Positions 5,811 through 7,551 of a stretch of 7,551 nucleotides of DNA are shown here, one piece after another. Each line of letters starts with the position of its first letter. Within the stretch, counting starts at the first letter, position 1. Position numbers and translations under genes: made by a program. The notes beneath the pieces are model-generated. The model was not told the DNA's origin, did no database searches, and saw nothing but the letters and a program-made list of their open reading frames with translations. The DNA lies in assembly GCA_031282465.1 (NCBI GenBank), contig JAITDR010000156.1:1-7551 (forward strand), read 5' to 3'. The DNA is from Desulfovibrio sp. Its GTDB lineage: Bacteria > Desulfobacterota > Desulfovibrionia > Desulfovibrionales > Desulfovibrionaceae.

Positions 5811-7022
5811 ATGAAAATCATGGTCATCAACTGCGGCAGCTCCTCATTCAAATATCAACTGCTGGACATGCAGACGCACACAGTGCTCTGTTCCGGCTTG
5901 GTAGAACGCATCGGTGATTCCGCCGGCAGACTCACTCATAAAAAGAACCCCGACACGGATACAGAGCGCAAAATAAGCGAGGAAGGCGTATTCCCCGATC
6001 ACACGGCGGGTATGATGCGTGTCGTTGCGCTGCTTACCGACCCTGAAGACGGCGTGCTGCGCGACCTGACGGAAATCAGCGCCTGCGGGCACCGCGTGGT
6101 GCAAGGGGGCGAGGAGTTCACCAAGTCCACGTTGGTTACCGAAGAAGTACTCGGTAACGTCCGTAAACTTTCTCCACTTGCGCCCCTGCACAACCCGGCC
6201 TGCATTCAGGGCATTGAAGTGGTTATGAAAGTCCTGCCCCACTGCCCTTCCGTCGCCGTCTTCGACACCGAATTTCACGCGACGATGCCCCCGCATGCCT
6301 ACATGTACGCCCTGCCTTACACATGTTACGAGCAGTACCGCGTCCGCCGCTACGGCTTCCACGGCACATCACACAGCTATGTTTCCCGCAAGGCCGCGGA
6401 GTTTCTCGGCAAAGCACCCGAAGACGTCAACGTCGTCGTCTGCCACTTGGGCAACGGGTGTTCGATCAGCGCCGTACGCGCAGGCAAATGCGTGGATACC
6501 AGTATGGGGCTGACCCCCTTGGCCGGGGTGATTATGGGCACGCGTTGCGGGGACATAGACCCGGCCGTTCCGGCGTACCTTTGCGCACAGACGGGCTTCG
6601 GACCGGAGAAAATCGACTCCATGCTCAACCGCGAGAGCGGCCTGAAAGGCATTTGCGGCCTCAACGACATGCGCGACATCCACGCCGCCCGTGCCGCGGG
6701 CAACGAGAAGGCTGCACTGGCCCTCGACATGTTTTGCTACAGCATCAAGAAATACATCGGCGCCTACTATGCCGCGCTGGGCAAAGTGGACGCCCTGGCG
6801 TTCACGGCCGGCATAGGCGAAAACGACGATATCACCCGCGCCGCCGTCTGCGCGGGACTTGAAGGTCTGGGCATAACCGTGGACTCGGCCGCCAACGCCG
6901 TGCGTTCGTCTGAACCGCGCTCAATAAGCCCCAAGGGCGCGAAAGTTTCCGTGCTGGTCATACCGACCAATGAGGAACTGGCCATAGCCCAGGCCGTACA
7001 GCGCATACTGGCAGAACGCTGA
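5811..7022 (+). CDS. ackA: Acetate kinase
   Basis: Acetate kinase interconverts acetyl phosphate + ADP and acetate + ATP in the cytosol. It is used for substrate-level ATP formation or acetate activation. The 403-residue product has normal length and all expected active-site positions: N7 (VINCGSSS), R95 (GHRVVQGG), H127 (PLHNP), D152 (FDTEFH), H184 (YGFHGTSH), R245 (MGTRCGDIDP) and E388 (TNEELAIA). Family members usually read MGTRSGDIDP, so C246 is a conservative oddity. The protein has 14 cysteines, which fits an anaerobic host. The ATG is preceded by AAGGGA with a 6-nt spacer. The usual partner pta, for phosphotransacetylase, is not in view on either side: upstream is the divergent spacer, downstream is the convergent panC. 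The gene therefore appears monocistronic within this window. Confidence 0.98.
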   Translation: MKIMVINCGSSSFKYQLLDMQTHTVLCSGLVERIGDSAGRLTHKKNPDTDTERKISEEGVFPDHTAGMMRVVALLTDPEDGVLRDLTEISACGHRVVQGGEEFTKSTLVTEEVLGNVRKLSPLAPLHNPACIQGIEVVMKVLPHCPSVAVFDTEFHATMPPHAYMYALPYTCYEQYRVRRYGFHGTSHSYVSRKAAEFLGKAPEDVNVVVCHLGNGCSISAVRAGKCVDTSMGLTPLAGVIMGTRCGDIDPAVPAYLCAQTGFGPEKIDSMLNRESGLKGICGLNDMRDIHAARAAGNEKAALALDMFCYSIKKYIGAYYAALGKVDALAFTAGIGENDDITRAAVCAGLEGLGITVDSAANAVRSSEPRSISPKGAKVSVLVIPTNEELAIAQAVQRILAER

Positions 7023-7026
7023 CGAC

Positions 7027-7054
7027 AAAAATTGCGCCGGCGTGAGCCGCCGGC
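7027..7054 (-). terminator. Rho-independent terminator of panC
   Basis: On the minus strand, GCCGGCG-GCTCA-CGCCGGC (7054 to 7036) forms a 7-bp GC stem with a 5-nt loop, followed by GCAATTTTT. It lies about 36 nt past the panC stop and ends 5 nt from the ackA stop. Read on the plus strand the same hairpin lacks a T-tract, so it is a weaker stop for ackA. A second, imperfect hairpin (7058-7079) sits between it and panC. Confidence 0.7.
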
Positions 7055-7089
7055 CTGCCTTGTTCGATTGCGAAACAGGACTTGCTGCA

Positions 7090-7551
7090 TTACAACTCAA
7101 GCAGCACATTGTCGATAAGTCTGGTCTTCCCGATGAACACGGCCAACGCGGTCAAGACTGTCTTGTCGATGCTGTCGACTGGAAGCAGGGACTCCGGGTC
7201 CACGATTTCAATATAGTCAATGGATGCCGCCGGCTCGGATTCAATACGCGCGCGCATGTCGCCGAGCAGCGCCGCCGTGTCCCGTACGCCGGCGGCAACC
7301 TGTTTCCGTGCCGACGAGAGCGCCTTGAACAGACACAGGGCAGCCCGTCTTTCCGCCGCATCCAGGTGGACATTGCGCGAGCTTACGGCAAGCCCGTCTT
7401 CTTCCCGCACCGTGGGACAGACGACGATCTCGACGCCCATGTTCAGATCGGCGACCATGCGCCGGACAACCGTCGCCTGCTGCGCGTCTTTCTGCCCGAA
7501 ATAGGCCCGCTCCGGCCGCAACAGGTTGAACAGTTTGGCGACAACCGTGCA
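7090..7551 (-). CDS. panC: Pantothenate synthetase, C-terminal part (5' end outside window)
   Basis: PanC joins pantoate and beta-alanine with ATP to give pantothenate, the precursor of coenzyme A. Seen: the last 154 codons, opening with CTVVAKLFNLLRPERAYFGQKDAQQ-type sequence, then PTVREEDGLAVSSRN, whose SSRN matches the family's KMSKS-like loop; the preceding Met of the usual MSSRN is Val. The C-terminal domain follows, with YIEIVDPESL, and a TAA stop at 7090-7092. The N-terminal ATP-binding HIGH motif lies beyond the right edge. It converges on ackA with a 67-bp gap containing its terminator. The family call is firm on the visible motifs. Confidence 0.95.
   Translation of the reverse strand, partial: CTVVAKLFNLLRPERAYFGQKDAQQATVVRRMVADLNMGVEIVVCPTVREEDGLAVSSRNVHLDAAERRAALCLFKALSSARKQVAAGVRDTAALLGDMRARIESEPAASIDYIEIVDPESLLPVDSIDKTVLTALAVFIGKTRLIDNVLLEL

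Noticed and set aside
5406..5851. Small open frames on both strands in the dsbA-ackA spacer
   Set aside because: They overlap one another and the repeat arms, and show no domain, no consistent ribosome site and no coding character.

Overview
The window is GC-rich DNA from a Gram-negative-type bacterium. The Cys-rich acetate kinase, the exported DsbA-like thiol protein and the general gene style suggest an anaerobic deltaproteobacterium, possibly of the Desulfovibrionales. That placement is inference; no rRNA or lineage-specific marker is present. No mobile element gene, CRISPR array, tRNA or rRNA was seen.

From 5356 down to the left edge, five genes run on the minus strand as one apparent transcription unit: an exported DsbA-like thiol oxidoreductase, miaB (tRNA methylthiotransferase), an orphan OppD/DppD-type ABC ATPase, era (ribosome-assembly GTPase) and a YggS/PLPBP-family PLP-binding protein cut by the left edge. 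The first three junctions overlap by 17, 7 and 4 nt, so translational coupling is likely. The era-yggS junction instead has an 87-nt gap, flanked by an imperfect direct repeat that carries the yggS start region.

From 5357 to 5810 lies a 454-bp divergent spacer without a gene. It holds a 35-nt inverted repeat pair whose arms contain small GC-rich hairpins (REP/MITE-like), a smaller AT-rich inverted repeat between the arms, and further nested hairpins in the ackA leader. On the plus strand follows ackA (5811-7022), without an adjacent pta in view. A GC hairpin with a T-tract on the minus strand separates it from the convergent 3' part of panC, which runs off the right edge.

The core functions are housekeeping: tRNA modification (MiaB), ribosome maturation (Era), PLP homeostasis (YggS), envelope thiol chemistry (DsbA-like), acetate/ATP metabolism (AckA) and pantothenate/CoA synthesis (PanC). 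The unusual signal is structural. Three consecutive proteins of the operon carry low-complexity additions relative to their families: YggS has a roughly 60-residue Ala/Pro/Gly insertion, MiaB has a Ser-Pro repeat N-terminus plus a Ser/Gly insertion in its TRAM domain, and the ABC ATPase has a short insertion in its C-terminal domain. Some of the DNA coding for these additions shares short GGGCAAA(A/G)CCC-type motifs with the palindromes of the spacer. This raises the possibility that small repeats have been recruited into coding sequence. I see no convincing novel defence or biosynthetic system.
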